Shown: one piece after another, positions 1-8,668 of the stretch | Position numbering within the stretch: position 1 is the stretch's first letter | Layout: the number at the start of each line of letters is the position of its first letter | Assembly (NCBI RefSeq): GCF_014230145.1 | Contig: NZ_JACHVC010000012.1 | Location: forward strand, 1,121,001-1,185,000 | Direction of reading: 5' to 3' | Length of the DNA: 64,000 bases | DNA from: Pelagicoccus albus | GTDB lineage: Bacteria > Verrucomicrobiota > Verrucomicrobiia > Opitutales > Opitutaceae | Notes under the pieces: model-generated | Told to the model about the DNA's origin: nothing | Seen by the model: only the letters and a program-made list of their open reading frames with translations | The model's database searches: none | Made by a program: the position numbers and the translations under genes

Positions 1-381
1 GCCCATTTCGGAGGGATTGGCGATGGGGCCGCCCGCCTGCTCTTTTAGGTCGGCTGCCCGGCCATCCCAAAATTGGGCGATGTTCAAGCTGCTGTTTAAG
101 ACGGTCGGCGCGTTGATGGGGCCTTGGGCCCAGCCGTGACCGATCGATGTTTTGAGATTGTCGGTCCCTCCCATGCTCAGGTTGTGGCAGGAATTGCAGG
201 AGATGAAACCGGATTTGGAGAGTCTTGGGTCGAAGTAGAGTTTCTTGCCCAGCTCCGATTTGGCTAGATTGATCTCTTGCGGCGGGGCGATTGGCTGGAT
301 CGGCTCTCCGGGACGGGAGGCTTCGGCTTGGAAGCCGGCGTAAAGGAGAAGGGCGGGTATCAACAGTCGGTTTAGTTTCAT
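1..381 (-). CDS. Cytochrome c peroxidase (di-haem CcpA/MauG family), N-terminal part
   Basis: The reading frame starts at an ATG at 381 and leaves the window at its left edge, so only the first 127 residues are visible. Residues 1-21 form a signal peptide (basic start, leucine-rich core, cut near AEA). The segment LGKKLYFDPRLSKSG followed by the haem-binding CNSCH (residues 62-66), NLSMGGTDN and later APTVLNS is typical of the N-terminal haem domain of periplasmic di-haem peroxidases that reduce hydrogen peroxide with electrons from small cytochromes. It diverges from an ArsR regulator, and a palindrome at 403-418 lies about 20 bp before its start. The family call is firm; substrate cannot be judged because the second haem domain is outside the window. 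Confidence 0.85.
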   Translation of the reverse strand, partial: MKLNRLLIPALLLYAGFQAEASRPGEPIQPIAPPQEINLAKSELGKKLYFDPRLSKSGFISCNSCHNLSMGGTDNLKTSIGHGWAQGPINAPTVLNSSLNIAQFWDGRAADLKEQAGGPIANPSEMG

Positions 382-402
382 TTTTCTAGGGTCCTAAGTT
401 TA

Positions 403-418
403 ATCGTAAAAATACGAT
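403..418. promoter_or_regulatory. Probable ArsR operator in front of the peroxidase gene
   Basis: Perfect inverted repeat ATCGTA-AAAA-TACGAT, 21 bp upstream of the peroxidase start. A related palindrome (TAATCG, 8 bp, CGATTA) sits at 552-571; aligned over 20 bp the two agree at about 15 positions. The pair flanks the divergent promoter region of the peroxidase and the ArsR gene. Binding by the neighbouring ArsR protein is inferred. Confidence 0.6.
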
Positions 419-551
419 ATTCATTCCCAAGAGGTGTTAATCTGCAAGGCGTAGCCGACTTCTCGAGGGAGTTAGAAGATGCGTGAATCAATGTATTAGC
501 GTTTTCTAATAGATTCTTGTTTGGAGGCTGAATCCCTTTGACCGAGCTGTT

Positions 552-571
552 TAATCGTATAACTGCGATTA
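552..571. promoter_or_regulatory. Probable ArsR operator in front of its own gene
   Basis: Inverted repeat TAATCG-TATAACTG-CGATTA ending 5 bp before the ATG at 577. It resembles the perfect palindrome at 403-418. A repressor bound here would block initiation of the arsR-dps-reductase operon. The position argues for the ATG at 577 as start, because a TTG start at 538 would place the palindrome inside the coding region. Confidence 0.6.
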
Positions 572-576
572 TACAA

Positions 577-885
577 ATGACCGCCGCCAAAACAGAACTT
601 TTCACCGACAAGCAAGTAGAGCTTTCGAAGTTTGCCAGATCGCTGAGCCACCCGGCTCGGATTGCGATTGTAAGCCTACTCCAGGAATTTGATCAGCTGA
701 CCTGTAATCAAATTGTGGAGCGACTTCCGCTGGCGCAGGCCACTGTTTCGCAGCACCTGAAGGCCTTGCGTGAAGCAGGTCTCGTCACTGGCGCCAATTG
801 CGGAACTCAGGTTTGCTACTCGCTGGTGCCAGATCAGATCAGAGATTTCTGCCGGGAATTCCGACAGATGCTAGGGCAGTCATAA
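577..885 (+). CDS. ArsR/SmtB-family transcriptional repressor
   Basis: A 102-residue winged helix-turn-helix protein. LSHPARIAIVSLL (23-35) and the recognition helix LAQATVSQHLKALREAGLV (52-70) are the standard ArsR signature. It has cysteines at 43 (before the recognition helix), 75, 80 and 92 (last helix). A pair placed like C43 and C92 is used by persulfide or redox sensors such as BigR/SqrR, whereas metal-sensing ArsR proteins usually have a CxC motif, absent here. It is followed at 28 bp by a Dps gene and then a CoA-disulfide reductase with rhodanese domain, which suits a redox or sulfur-stress sensor; the inducer is an inference. An in-frame TTG at 538 would add 13 residues but overlap the operator. 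Confidence 0.85.
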   Translation: MTAAKTELFTDKQVELSKFARSLSHPARIAIVSLLQEFDQLTCNQIVERLPLAQATVSQHLKALREAGLVTGANCGTQVCYSLVPDQIRDFCREFRQMLGQS

Positions 886-913
886 GTTATTAACCGATAA
901 ATACATAATAGAA

Positions 914-1360
914 ATGGATAATCAAAACCCTGTAGTTGACGCCCTTCGCGTCGTTCTCGCAGACAGTTACGCTGTCATGGCCCAAACTCATATTTGCCAC
1001 TGGAATGTAAGGGGTCCGGGCTTTTTCGCACTGCACACCGCGTTCGAGGGGCAATACACCGAACTTTTCGCAGCGGTAGACGAAATCGCGGAGCGTATCC
1101 GGGCTCTGGGAGCGTTGGCTCCGGGCGGTCTAGCGAGCCTCGCTGGATTGGCGGGGACCTCGGAAATCGAGGAAGACGCAGATGCGGAGAGCATGGTGTC
1201 CCACTTGATCAGGATTAACGAAAAGCTAGTCGCGGATCTCAAGACTGCCAGAGATGCGGCGGGCGACGCCGGAGACAGTCCTACCGAGGACCTGATGATC
1301 GAGCGTATCCAGCTGCACGAAAAGACCATTTGGATGCTTCGCAGCTATCTCGGCAAGTAA
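914..1360 (+). CDS. dps: Dps-family ferritin-like DNA-protection protein
   Basis: 148 residues, the usual Dps length. The ferroxidase-site pattern is visible: CHWNVRGPGFFALHTAFEGQY near residues 28-48, then AAVDEIAERIRALG, giving the His, Asp and Glu ligands shared between subunits at the dimer interface. Dps dodecamers oxidise ferrous iron with hydrogen peroxide and store it as mineral, and many coat DNA in starvation. It is the second gene of an operon with an ArsR repressor and a CoA-disulfide reductase, and the peroxidase diverges from them, so the locus looks like a small peroxide/iron defence unit. The N-terminus lacks a long lysine tail, so DNA binding is uncertain. Confidence 0.9.
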   Translation: MDNQNPVVDALRVVLADSYAVMAQTHICHWNVRGPGFFALHTAFEGQYTELFAAVDEIAERIRALGALAPGGLASLAGLAGTSEIEEDADAESMVSHLIRINEKLVADLKTARDAAGDAGDSPTEDLMIERIQLHEKTIWMLRSYLGK

Positions 1361-1392
1361 GTCGTCGCAGCGAAACCCCGACCCCAGATCTG

Positions 1393-3057
1393 ATGAATTC
1401 GAAAAAGAAAATTCTGGTAATAGGCGGCGTCGCGGCAGGAGCTTCTTTCGCCGCCCGTTGCCGACGTCTCGATGAAGAGGTGGAGATTATCGTCCTCGAG
1501 CGTGGACCCGATGTCTCGTTCGCGAACTGCGGTCTCCCTTATTATGTAGGCGGCGAGATATCGGACCGAGATGCGCTCGCTGTGCAGACCCCCCAGAGCC
1601 TGCAAGCGATGTTGAAGCTCGATGTTCGCACACGCAGTGAAGCTCGAAGCATCAATCTGGAAGCAAAGACCGTAGAAGTCGCCAATCTCGATAGTGGGGA
1701 CACGGAGACAGTCTCTTACGACGCGCTCATGCTAGCGCCTGGAGCCAAGCCCATCGTGCCGCCGCTCCCGGGCATCGACGACCCTCGCATTCATACGCTG
1801 CGAAACCTGCAGGACATGGACCGCATCAAGGCCATGGTTTCCTCAGCCAAGCGGGCTGTCGTGGTGGGAGCTGGTTTCATTGGCCTCGAAATGACAGAGC
1901 AGCTCAAGCGGCTCGGGCTCGAGGTGACGATTGTGGAGATGCAGTCACAAGTGCTTCCCCAGCTGGATCCGGAAATGTCGATGCTCATGGAGAGCGAGCT
2001 CAAGCAGCAAGGGATCGAGGTGGTCTTGCACAATGGCATCAAGGGATTCCATCCCTCTGAAGAATCGCTGAGTTGCGAACTTCAGTCGGGCGACTCGGTC
2101 GAAGCGGACCTGGTGTTGCTCTCAATTGGTGTGAAGCCGGACACCGAAATCGCCAGAGAAGCTGGCCTCGAACTCGGCCCGCGTGAGCATATCGTGGTGG
2201 ATACTTTCCAGAGGACATCCGAGGTCGGAGTTTACGCTGCGGGCGACGCGGTGCAGACCATCGACCGGACTACTGGCCAAGCTAGCTCAGTGCCTTTGGG
2301 TGGTCCTGCCAATCGCCAAGGACGTGTCGCGGCCGATCATTTGTTTTTGGGAGAAAAGGCTCGGCCTTACCCCGGATCGTTAGGAACGGCGATCGTGCGC
2401 GTTTTCAGCGTGGCTGCTGGATTGACAGGCTGGACGGAGCGACGCCTAAAGGCCGAGGGGTGCGATTATCGGGTCACCATGGTTAACGACAACCATCACG
2501 CCGGTTATTACCCTGGAGCCAAGCCCATGACGCTCAAGCTTCTCTGGGATCCGCAGACCCTGCAGGTGCTCGGCGCTCAGGCCACGGGATTTGAAGGTGT
2601 GGATAAGCGGCTTGATGTGCTGGCAACGGCGATAGTCGGAAAAATGACCGTGGAGGACCTTTGCCACCTCGAGCTTTCCTACGCTCCACCTTTCGGAAGC
2701 GCCAAGGATATCGTCAATTTAGCCGGCTTCGCGGCGACCAACGTTTTGGATGATCTCGTCGAAGTGGTGCACACTTTGCCAGAATCCGGCGAAGCCCAGG
2801 TCGTGGATGTGCGACCGGGACCGCTTTACAATGCTCATCCCTCGCCTGGCTCGATCAATATCCCATTCCCGACTTTGCGATCGAGTCTAGATAAGCTAGA
2901 TCGCGAAAAGCCGGTGGTGACGATTTGCGCCTTTGGCAAGATGAGCTACTTCGCGGCCCGAGTCCTCAAGCAGAACGGATTTCAGGTGGTTTCTTATTCC
3001 GGCGGGATCAAAGGGAGCTTGGATCCACGCTCTCCCGCGAAGTTGGTTTTAGGTTAA
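1393..3057 (+). CDS. CoA-disulfide reductase with C-terminal rhodanese domain
   Basis: 554 residues. Residues 7-17 (ILVIGGVAAGA) form the FAD-binding Rossmann motif; SFANCGLPYYVGG carries the single redox cysteine C46 of the CoADR/NADH-oxidase class; AVVVGAGFIGLEM (near 155) binds NAD(P)H; YAAGDAV contacts the flavin. After a dimerisation domain, residues from about 455 form a rhodanese domain with the loop ICAFGKMSY, whose cysteine is the expected persulfide carrier. Enzymes of this CoADR-RHD type reduce CoA disulfide, CoA persulfide or polysulfide with NAD(P)H in the cytoplasm. The start at 1393 is chosen over an in-frame upstream start at 1330 because that one overlaps dps and adds a low-quality leader. 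Last gene of the arsR operon. Confidence 0.88.
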   Translation: MNSKKKILVIGGVAAGASFAARCRRLDEEVEIIVLERGPDVSFANCGLPYYVGGEISDRDALAVQTPQSLQAMLKLDVRTRSEARSINLEAKTVEVANLDSGDTETVSYDALMLAPGAKPIVPPLPGIDDPRIHTLRNLQDMDRIKAMVSSAKRAVVVGAGFIGLEMTEQLKRLGLEVTIVEMQSQVLPQLDPEMSMLMESELKQQGIEVVLHNGIKGFHPSEESLSCELQSGDSVEADLVLLSIGVKPDTEIAREAGLELGPREHIVVDTFQRTSEVGVYAAGDAVQTIDRTTGQASSVPLGGPANRQGRVAADHLFLGEKARPYPGSLGTAIVRVFSVAAGLTGWTERRLKAEGCDYRVTMVNDNHHAGYYPGAKPMTLKLLWDPQTLQVLGAQATGFEGVDKRLDVLATAIVGKMTVEDLCHLELSYAPPFGSAKDIVNLAGFAATNVLDDLVEVVHTLPESGEAQVVDVRPGPLYNAHPSPGSINIPFPTLRSSLDKLDREKPVVTICAFGKMSYFAARVLKQNGFQVVSYSGGIKGSLDPRSPAKLVLG

Positions 3058-3150
3058 ATCAAGATTTGCGCGTTAGGATGAGCAATACTCGTGGCGGGTA
3101 TCGCTCATTGGGTCTTGGCATCTAAGCGTTTGTTCGAATCTTGGCCCCTC

Positions 3151-4536
3151 ATGAAAACTTTTCCTGAGGACTTTCTTTGGGGCACCGCTACCGCCGCCTA
3201 CCAAATCGAAGGAGCTGCTGCCGAGGGTGGCCGTGGACCCAGCATCTGGGATGCTTTTGCCATGATTCCCGGCCGGACTTTCGAAGGACACAGCGGCATC
3301 AAAGCCTGCGACCATTACCATCGTTGGGAAGAGGACATCGCTCTGATGAAGGAAATGGGAGTCGGCTGCTACCGCTTCTCCATTTCTTGGTCCCGTGTGC
3401 AGCCGGATGGCAAAGGAGAGGTTAACGAGGAGGGCATCGCTTTCTACAACAAGCTGATCGATGGGCTGGTCGAAGCGGGCATCACTCCTTGGGTAACTCT
3501 TTTCCACTGGGATTTGCCTTTGGCGCTGCAAATGGAGCATGACGGATTGCTAAATCCCGAAATTGCGAACCGCTTCGCCGACTATGCTCGCATCTGCTTC
3601 CAGCGCTTTGGAGACCGGGTAAAGAACTGGATCACTCTGAACGAGCCTTGGTGCAGCTCTTTCCTAGGACACGGAAATGGCTACTTCGCACCGGGGCGCA
3701 CCTGCAATTCCGAACCATATGTTGCTGCTCACAACCTGCTTCGCTCCCACGCCTACATCGTGGACGCTTACCGCAAGGAGTTCCAAAAGGAGCAGGGTGG
3801 AGTAATCGGAATCACCAACAATTGTGACTGGCGTGAGCCGAAGAGCGACCGACCTGAGGATGTGGCCGCGGCCCATCGCGCTTTGGAGTTCTTCCTTGGC
3901 TGGTTCGCGGATCCGGTTTACTTCGGCGACTATCCGGCCTCGATGAGAGAACGTGTGGGCGAGCGACTGCCTAAATTCACCGCGGAAGATGCGAGACTCT
4001 TGAAGGGCTCTTCCGACTTCTTCGGCCTCAACCACTACACGACCATGATCGCCTCCGAGCCCGCCGAAGAAGTGCACGGAGCGGGAGACATCAAAGGAAA
4101 TGGTGGCATGATGGAGGACCAACAGGTCGAGCTTTCCGAAGATCCTTCCTGGGAAAAGACCCACATGGACTGGAACATCGTTCCTTGGGGTTGCCGAAAG
4201 ATACTGGAGTGGATCGACAAGCGCTATGGCCATCCGCCGATCTACATCACCGAAAACGGTTGCGCTATGCCTGGTGAAGATGATCGCGAAGTAGCGCTCA
4301 ACGACACTCGTCGTGTAGAATTTCTCAAAGGCTACTTGGAGGCATGTCACCAAGCTATCGAGAACGGAGTCGATCTGCGTGGCTACATGTGCTGGAGCAT
4401 GATGGACAATTTCGAATGGGCCCTTGGATACAGCCGCCGTTTCGGTCTGCATTGGGTCGACTTCGAAACCGGCGAACGTCAGCCGAAGGCTTCCGCCAAA
4501 TGGTACTCGGCCACAGTTAAAGCCAACGGATTCTAG
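3151..4536 (+). CDS. GH1 beta-glucosidase
   Basis: 461 residues, the normal length for a cytoplasmic glycoside hydrolase family 1 TIM barrel. The start at 3151 gives MKTFPEDFLWGTATAAYQIEG, the family N-terminus. The acid/base glutamate is E165 in ITLNEP and the nucleophile is E368 in YITENG; YRFSISWSRVQP and DNFEWALGYSRRFGLHWVDF are further signatures. It has no signal peptide, so it hydrolyses imported beta-glucosides or cello-oligosaccharides in the cytoplasm. It stands alone with a strong terminator 27 bp after its stop. A secreted GH5 endoglucanase is encoded at 14.4 kb and could feed it, although the two are not linked in an operon. Confidence 0.95.
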   Translation: MKTFPEDFLWGTATAAYQIEGAAAEGGRGPSIWDAFAMIPGRTFEGHSGIKACDHYHRWEEDIALMKEMGVGCYRFSISWSRVQPDGKGEVNEEGIAFYNKLIDGLVEAGITPWVTLFHWDLPLALQMEHDGLLNPEIANRFADYARICFQRFGDRVKNWITLNEPWCSSFLGHGNGYFAPGRTCNSEPYVAAHNLLRSHAYIVDAYRKEFQKEQGGVIGITNNCDWREPKSDRPEDVAAAHRALEFFLGWFADPVYFGDYPASMRERVGERLPKFTAEDARLLKGSSDFFGLNHYTTMIASEPAEEVHGAGDIKGNGGMMEDQQVELSEDPSWEKTHMDWNIVPWGCRKILEWIDKRYGHPPIYITENGCAMPGEDDREVALNDTRRVEFLKGYLEACHQAIENGVDLRGYMCWSMMDNFEWALGYSRRFGLHWVDFETGERQPKASAKWYSATVKANGF

Positions 4537-4562
4537 TCCGGTCGCTAATATTGTTTTCTTAG

Positions 4563-4593
4563 ATACGCTACCTCAACAGGTGGCGTATTTTTC
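4563..4593 (+). terminator. Rho-independent terminator of the GH1 gene
   Basis: Stem of 11 bases (4563-4573 against 4578-4588), loop CAAC, followed by a run of T. Confidence 0.85.
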
Positions 4594-4636
4594 TATCTCC
4601 ACTTGTAGTTCAGCCGAACACCCAATGGCAGTGGTG

Positions 4637-4671
4637 GAAAAAAGCGGCTAGCTTCTGGAGCTAGCCGCTTT
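4637..4671 (-). terminator. Rho-independent terminator of the copper TonB receptor gene
   Basis: Perfect 12-bp stem AAAGCGGCTAGC (4641-4652) against 4660-4671 with a 7-base loop. Read on the minus strand it is followed by a run of six T, as expected downstream of the receptor that stops at 4757. It may also act on the plus strand. Confidence 0.8.
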
Positions 4672-4756
4672 GGTTTAAGCGCTTCGGATGTAACAGGATC
4701 TTCTTCGGGCGCTTCGGGTCTTGGTTTACAAGAAAAGGGTTAGCCGAGTGGCGGCT

Positions 4757-6823
4757 TTAAAATTCGGCCGAAAGGCGGGTCCAGAAGGTGCGGCCCGGTT
4801 CGTTGATGCGGGTGGTCTGGGTGTAGCCAGCGATCATGGAGCCGGCGCGGCTGATATGTTCGGCGTAGGTTTCGTCTAGGATGTTGTCTACCCCGGCTGC
4901 TAAGCTCCAGTATTCGCTGACTTGATACGAGCTGTGCAGTGAAAGAACGGCAAAACTTTCTGAAGGGCCGATGTCTTGGCCGACGATATTGCCCTGATTC
5001 ACAGCGACACGATCTTGGTCGTCGGCCAAGCGAGCCAACCAACCGAAAGACCATGCCTCGGTGCGACGTCCTCCTTCGAGGGTAAGTTCCAGAGGGGATA
5101 TTTGGGCCAGCGGCAGACCATCTGTATCGTTGGTGCCGTGTGTATATGCTAGCGAGGACGATGCGTACCAGCCACGTTCGTTCTGGTAAGATAGTTTCGC
5201 TTCTCCTCCCCAAGTGGTTGCATCTATGTTGCGAGCGACTGTGGCGCTTCGAATCATGGATCCCATGGTTTTAGGGTAGCCGCTTTCGATTAGTATAAAA
5301 TCTTGGTGGTTGGCTAGGAAGGTGGATAGGTTTAGCTCGAAGTCTCCCCAGCGAGTCAAAGTACCCATATCGAGTTGGGTAACCTTCTCCGGGAGCGTAT
5401 TGAAGGCGCTGATACTTGTTTCCGATTCTTTGCTAAAGGCTTCCCAGTAGTCCGGAAAACGTTCGGAATGACCGATGCCTGCGTAGAGCTTGCTATCTGA
5501 ATTCTCAAGCTCCCGCTCGAATCTCAGGTAAGCGCTGGGCAGGACGTCGCTGCGTGAGGTGTTGGCGGTCGGATTGGCCATCATGTTTCCCATGCCAACG
5601 CGAATCATAGCTCGTTTATCGGTTGCCTCCCAGGAGTCTAGTCGCGCTCCGAAGGCGAGTGTATCGCGGTCTGAAAGCGTGTATTCGAATTCTCCGAACA
5701 AGCCGATTTGGTCGAAGGTCCCATCCTCGGTCCAGGCGTTGTCTTGGTACGACGCGGTAGCTGCTCCCATGGCAGTCCGCAAGCGGTGCCTGTTGTGCTG
5801 GGCATCAACTCCCAAGATGGAGTCGAGCTTGCCGCGGCGGTCTAGTTCGAACTTGACCGATCCACCGTAGGTTTGGCGATCCGGGTTGGACAACATTGGC
5901 ATGGCCATCATGGCAGATGGGGTGAATTCACGCAGCGAGAAGTTGTCCATAACGTGGTCGACGTAGTTGTAGTACACTTGGGCGTCGATGGAGCGAACAG
6001 GGCCAGATAGCTGATCTTCGCGGTAGCGCAGAGAGTATGCGGAACGATCGAAGGCAACCCCATCCATCAAGCGATCCGCATAGGCGGCTTCGCCATCGCT
6101 TTGGGTGATTGAAAATTCCAAGGCGGAGGACTCGGAAGGCGTGTATCCGAGGGAGAGTTGAGCATTCCAACGTTCATAGGCGGAGCTCACGGCGACTCCA
6201 TCCCCGTCCTCATAGTCGTCCGATTCGGAGAAGCTGCTCTGGAAGCGAGCGTAGAAGTTTCTGTTACCCACTAGGGCTTCGCTTGAGACATCGCTGCGGC
6301 CGAAGGATGCGAAGTTCGAAACGAGTTTCAGGGAAATGTCTTCTTCGGTAAGGCGGGTGGCACTACGTTCGAAAAGAACAACGCCTGCGCTTGCTCCGGG
6401 TCCGTGCTGCACGCTTTGTGGACCTTTTAGTACGGTGACCTTGTCGTAGGAAGTTGGGAAAACGTAGGCGGTTGGCGGGTCCATGCGGTTTCCGCAGCCA
6501 CCGAGGGTACAAGCTCCATCGAGGAGAATGCCGAGTCGCGAGCCAGCCATGCCTCGGAAGGTAGGATCGCCGTCGGTGCCGCCTTTGCGGATGACGGAGA
6601 ATCCGGTTACGTGCTTGAGGGCATCCGCTCCGTCGTTGGCTGGGAGGGGCTGGATGGCAAGTCGCGGGTCGAACGTGATTTGGCCGGCTTCGACCCCGGA
6701 GGAAGAAGTCACAACCACCGGGGCGAGATCTACTGTTTCCTCTGTTTGGGTCTCTTGGGCGAGAGCGTTTGAGGCGAGCAGCGAAGTCGCGGTGGCAAGG
6801 TAAATTGATGTCTTGAAATTCAT
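4757..6823 (-). CDS. oprC: TonB-dependent copper receptor (OprC/NosA type)
   Basis: 688 residues with a signal peptide ending ASNALAQ. A plug domain (about 30-165) carries the highly typical copper-receptor segment GSRLGILLDGACTLGGCGNRMDPPTAYVFP, whose CGGC-like and Met residues are known in OprC to hold copper. Methionine clusters SAMMAMPML and RVGMGNMMANP lie in predicted extracellular loops. The last residues, TRINEPGRTFWTRLSAEF, are a normal beta-barrel C-terminus ending in Phe. It imports copper or copper-peptide complexes across the outer membrane with TonB energy. A small CxxC membrane-anchored protein is encoded just upstream in the same direction (gap 127 bp), probably in the same operon. 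Confidence 0.85.
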   Translation of the reverse strand: MNFKTSIYLATATSLLASNALAQETQTEETVDLAPVVVTSSSGVEAGQITFDPRLAIQPLPANDGADALKHVTGFSVIRKGGTDGDPTFRGMAGSRLGILLDGACTLGGCGNRMDPPTAYVFPTSYDKVTVLKGPQSVQHGPGASAGVVLFERSATRLTEEDISLKLVSNFASFGRSDVSSEALVGNRNFYARFQSSFSESDDYEDGDGVAVSSAYERWNAQLSLGYTPSESSALEFSITQSDGEAAYADRLMDGVAFDRSAYSLRYREDQLSGPVRSIDAQVYYNYVDHVMDNFSLREFTPSAMMAMPMLSNPDRQTYGGSVKFELDRRGKLDSILGVDAQHNRHRLRTAMGAATASYQDNAWTEDGTFDQIGLFGEFEYTLSDRDTLAFGARLDSWEATDKRAMIRVGMGNMMANPTANTSRSDVLPSAYLRFERELENSDSKLYAGIGHSERFPDYWEAFSKESETSISAFNTLPEKVTQLDMGTLTRWGDFELNLSTFLANHQDFILIESGYPKTMGSMIRSATVARNIDATTWGGEAKLSYQNERGWYASSSLAYTHGTNDTDGLPLAQISPLELTLEGGRRTEAWSFGWLARLADDQDRVAVNQGNIVGQDIGPSESFAVLSLHSSYQVSEYWSLAAGVDNILDETYAEHISRAGSMIAGYTQTTRINEPGRTFWTRLSAEF

Positions 6824-6950
6824 GCTTAGTGATCAGGTTGGATGTCGCAAGGCATCCGCGTTGGGCGGGCCTATGTGCACAGGTAACGCCGGCCTGAGGC
6901 AGGCGGAAGCAGACGAAGCCGAGTCGTTTCGGCGTCGTTTCAGTTGATCG

Positions 6951-7385
6951 CTAAGCGACTCGAGGTGGGGGTGGCTCGAGAGGTGGGCTGAATTCTTTGG
7001 TTTCCCGGCTAGGTGAGAGGGAATGTCGAGCAATCGTAGGGAGCGGCTCCGCTACCGAGATTGCCAAAGTGTTAAGAGGGGGCAGCGGTACTTTTTCAGT
7101 CAAGGCGAGCTCAATGCTCTTCTCTGTCGATTCGACCAAGTCGCGCGAGATGACGCAGATCCCGCAAAGGTCATCGCCGGAAAAGGTAAGGTCGACCGCC
7201 TGGAAAGCAGGGAGGGACTCGCTGTATACTTCGTACATTTTCACCCATCCGTATCCTTGCAGGGCGACAGTATGAAAGCCACTCGCGAGCAGGACAGAGC
7301 AGAGGCAGAGAGAGGCAGCAATCCGGTGAAACCAATTTCTGGCCGGACTTTGGCGCTGGGGATCTGCTGCTCTGAGCTTGCTCAC
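6951..7385 (-). CDS. Small exported CxxC protein beside the copper receptor
   Basis: 144 residues from a GTG start at 7385. A hydrophobic segment at about 22-45 (HRIAASLCLCSVLLASGFHTVAL) is a signal anchor or signal peptide. The mature part has GYGWVKMYEVYSES, AVDLTFSGDDLCGICVISRD with a CxxC pair, then a proline-rich tail PPLEPPPPRVA. From memory, Verrucomicrobiota and Planctomycetota carry a family of short proteins with an aromatic/Met segment followed by a CxxC motif near copper TonB receptors and cytochromes. A periplasmic copper-handling role is therefore likely but inferred. It lies directly upstream of the copper receptor and is probably co-transcribed. Confidence 0.6.
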   Translation of the reverse strand: MSKLRAADPQRQSPARNWFHRIAASLCLCSVLLASGFHTVALQGYGWVKMYEVYSESLPAFQAVDLTFSGDDLCGICVISRDLVESTEKSIELALTEKVPLPPLNTLAISVAEPLPTIARHSLSPSRETKEFSPPLEPPPPRVA

Positions 7386-7560
7386 TGCAGTTCTAAATCG
7401 GCGTTTAGGCGATGGGAGTCAAGCGACTGAATCAACTTTGCCCGAGCTTGTTTCTGTTTAGATCGATTGCGAAAATATAGTCATGAAATAAAAAACATGA
7501 AAAAACATTCGTAAATAGAGCTTGCTAAAAAAGTCCCAGCGTATTTCTCGGTGCGCTGTT

Positions 7561-8526
7561 ATGAACTCACTGACTATTTTGGCAGGAAATTTAACTTCGC
7601 CACCTATCTTGGCTTTTGCGGCAGGTGCGGTTTCGATTTGGATCCGCAGCGACCTCAAGATTCCGGATCAGATCTATCAAACGCTTACCATCTATCTGTT
7701 GCTAGCGATTGGTTTTAAGGGTGGGGCAGCGATTGCTGACACACAGTTGTCCGCGCTCGCTGCTCCTCTGTTGGCGACGCTGCTGATTGGCGCCCTGATT
7801 CCGGTTTGCGTCTTCTTTGGGATAAAGTGGTTTTTGCGCTTGGACGTAGCGAATTCGGCGGCGATGGCTGCTCACTACGGCTCCGTTTCCGCGGTGACTT
7901 TCATGGCGTGCTCGGCGTTCCTTGATCGTCAGGGGACTCCTTACGAGAGCTTCTTGCCAGCGATCATGGCTGTGATGGAAATCCCGGCGATTTTTGCAGC
8001 GATGCTGTTGGCTAAACGTTTCGGGGCGGGCCCAAAGGTCGGGCTCGGAGAGTCGATGGCTGAGGTGCTCTCCGGAAAGAGTTTCGTTCTGCTTATCTGC
8101 GGCCTTTTGGCTGGCGGGCTAGCGGGTGTTGAAAGCCGTGAGTTGATGAAGCCGTTTCTGATTTCCCCGTTCTATGGTGTGCTGATGATCTTTTTGCTCG
8201 AGATGGGGCAAGTTGCGGCGAGCCGCTTGAGCGCTCTCAAGGAAGTGGGAAAATCGCTGGTGGTTTTTGCCTTGGTCGCTCCGGTTTTACAAGGGTGCTG
8301 CGGTATGCTGCTCGCGTGGAGTATTGGCATGTCGCAAGGAGGTGCGGTCGTTTTTGCGATCCTTTCTGCTAGCGCATCTTACATCGCCGCGCCTGCGGCG
8401 GTCAGGGCTGCGTTGCCCGAGGCTAATCCCGGGCTCTATGTGACCGCTTCGCTGGGCATCACCTTTCCCTTCAATCTGATAGCAGGGATCCCGCTCCTCT
8501 ACATGTTGAGCGGCGTGCTTTACTAG
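7561..8526 (+). CDS. sbtA: SbtA-type sodium-dependent bicarbonate transporter
   Basis: 321 residues, about ten hydrophobic segments arranged as two inverted halves. AIGFKGGAAIAD (about 51-62) and AAHYGSVSAVTFMAC (about 100-114) match the conserved sodium/bicarbonate site of the SbtA family; the second half repeats this with SASASYIAAPAAVRAALPEANPGLY. It would import bicarbonate with sodium through the inner membrane. The ATG at 7561 is chosen; an in-frame TTG at 7522 adds only a polar leader. A strong terminator follows. No SbtB partner is seen; the next gene is a small winged-helix regulator. Confidence 0.85.
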   Translation: MNSLTILAGNLTSPPILAFAAGAVSIWIRSDLKIPDQIYQTLTIYLLLAIGFKGGAAIADTQLSALAAPLLATLLIGALIPVCVFFGIKWFLRLDVANSAAMAAHYGSVSAVTFMACSAFLDRQGTPYESFLPAIMAVMEIPAIFAAMLLAKRFGAGPKVGLGESMAEVLSGKSFVLLICGLLAGGLAGVESRELMKPFLISPFYGVLMIFLLEMGQVAASRLSALKEVGKSLVVFALVAPVLQGCCGMLLAWSIGMSQGGAVVFAILSASASYIAAPAAVRAALPEANPGLYVTASLGITFPFNLIAGIPLLYMLSGVLY

Positions 8527-8576
8527 GACGTTCATTTTCCCAGAGCCCGAGGGTATTTTTGTTGGGAGGAGTCAAG

Positions 8577-8606
8577 AGCCGTCAGGGTTTGTCCCTGACG
8601 GCTTTT
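8577..8606 (+). terminator. Rho-independent terminator of sbtA
   Basis: Perfect 11-bp stem AGCCGTCAGGG (8577-8587) against 8593-8603, loop TTTGT, then TTT. Confidence 0.85.
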
Positions 8607-8668
8607 CAAAGTGATGCTTGAAACAGGAAATATTATGCACGAAATTACTCTCGTACTCTCATTTCCTT

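Noticed and set aside
538-576. TTG start at 538 for the ArsR regulator
   Set aside because: It would put the palindrome 552-571 inside the coding region; the ATG at 577 gives the usual family length.
3664-4452. 262-codon minus-strand open frame inside the GH1 gene
   Set aside because: It is antisense to an undoubted GH1 enzyme and shows no recognisable protein features.
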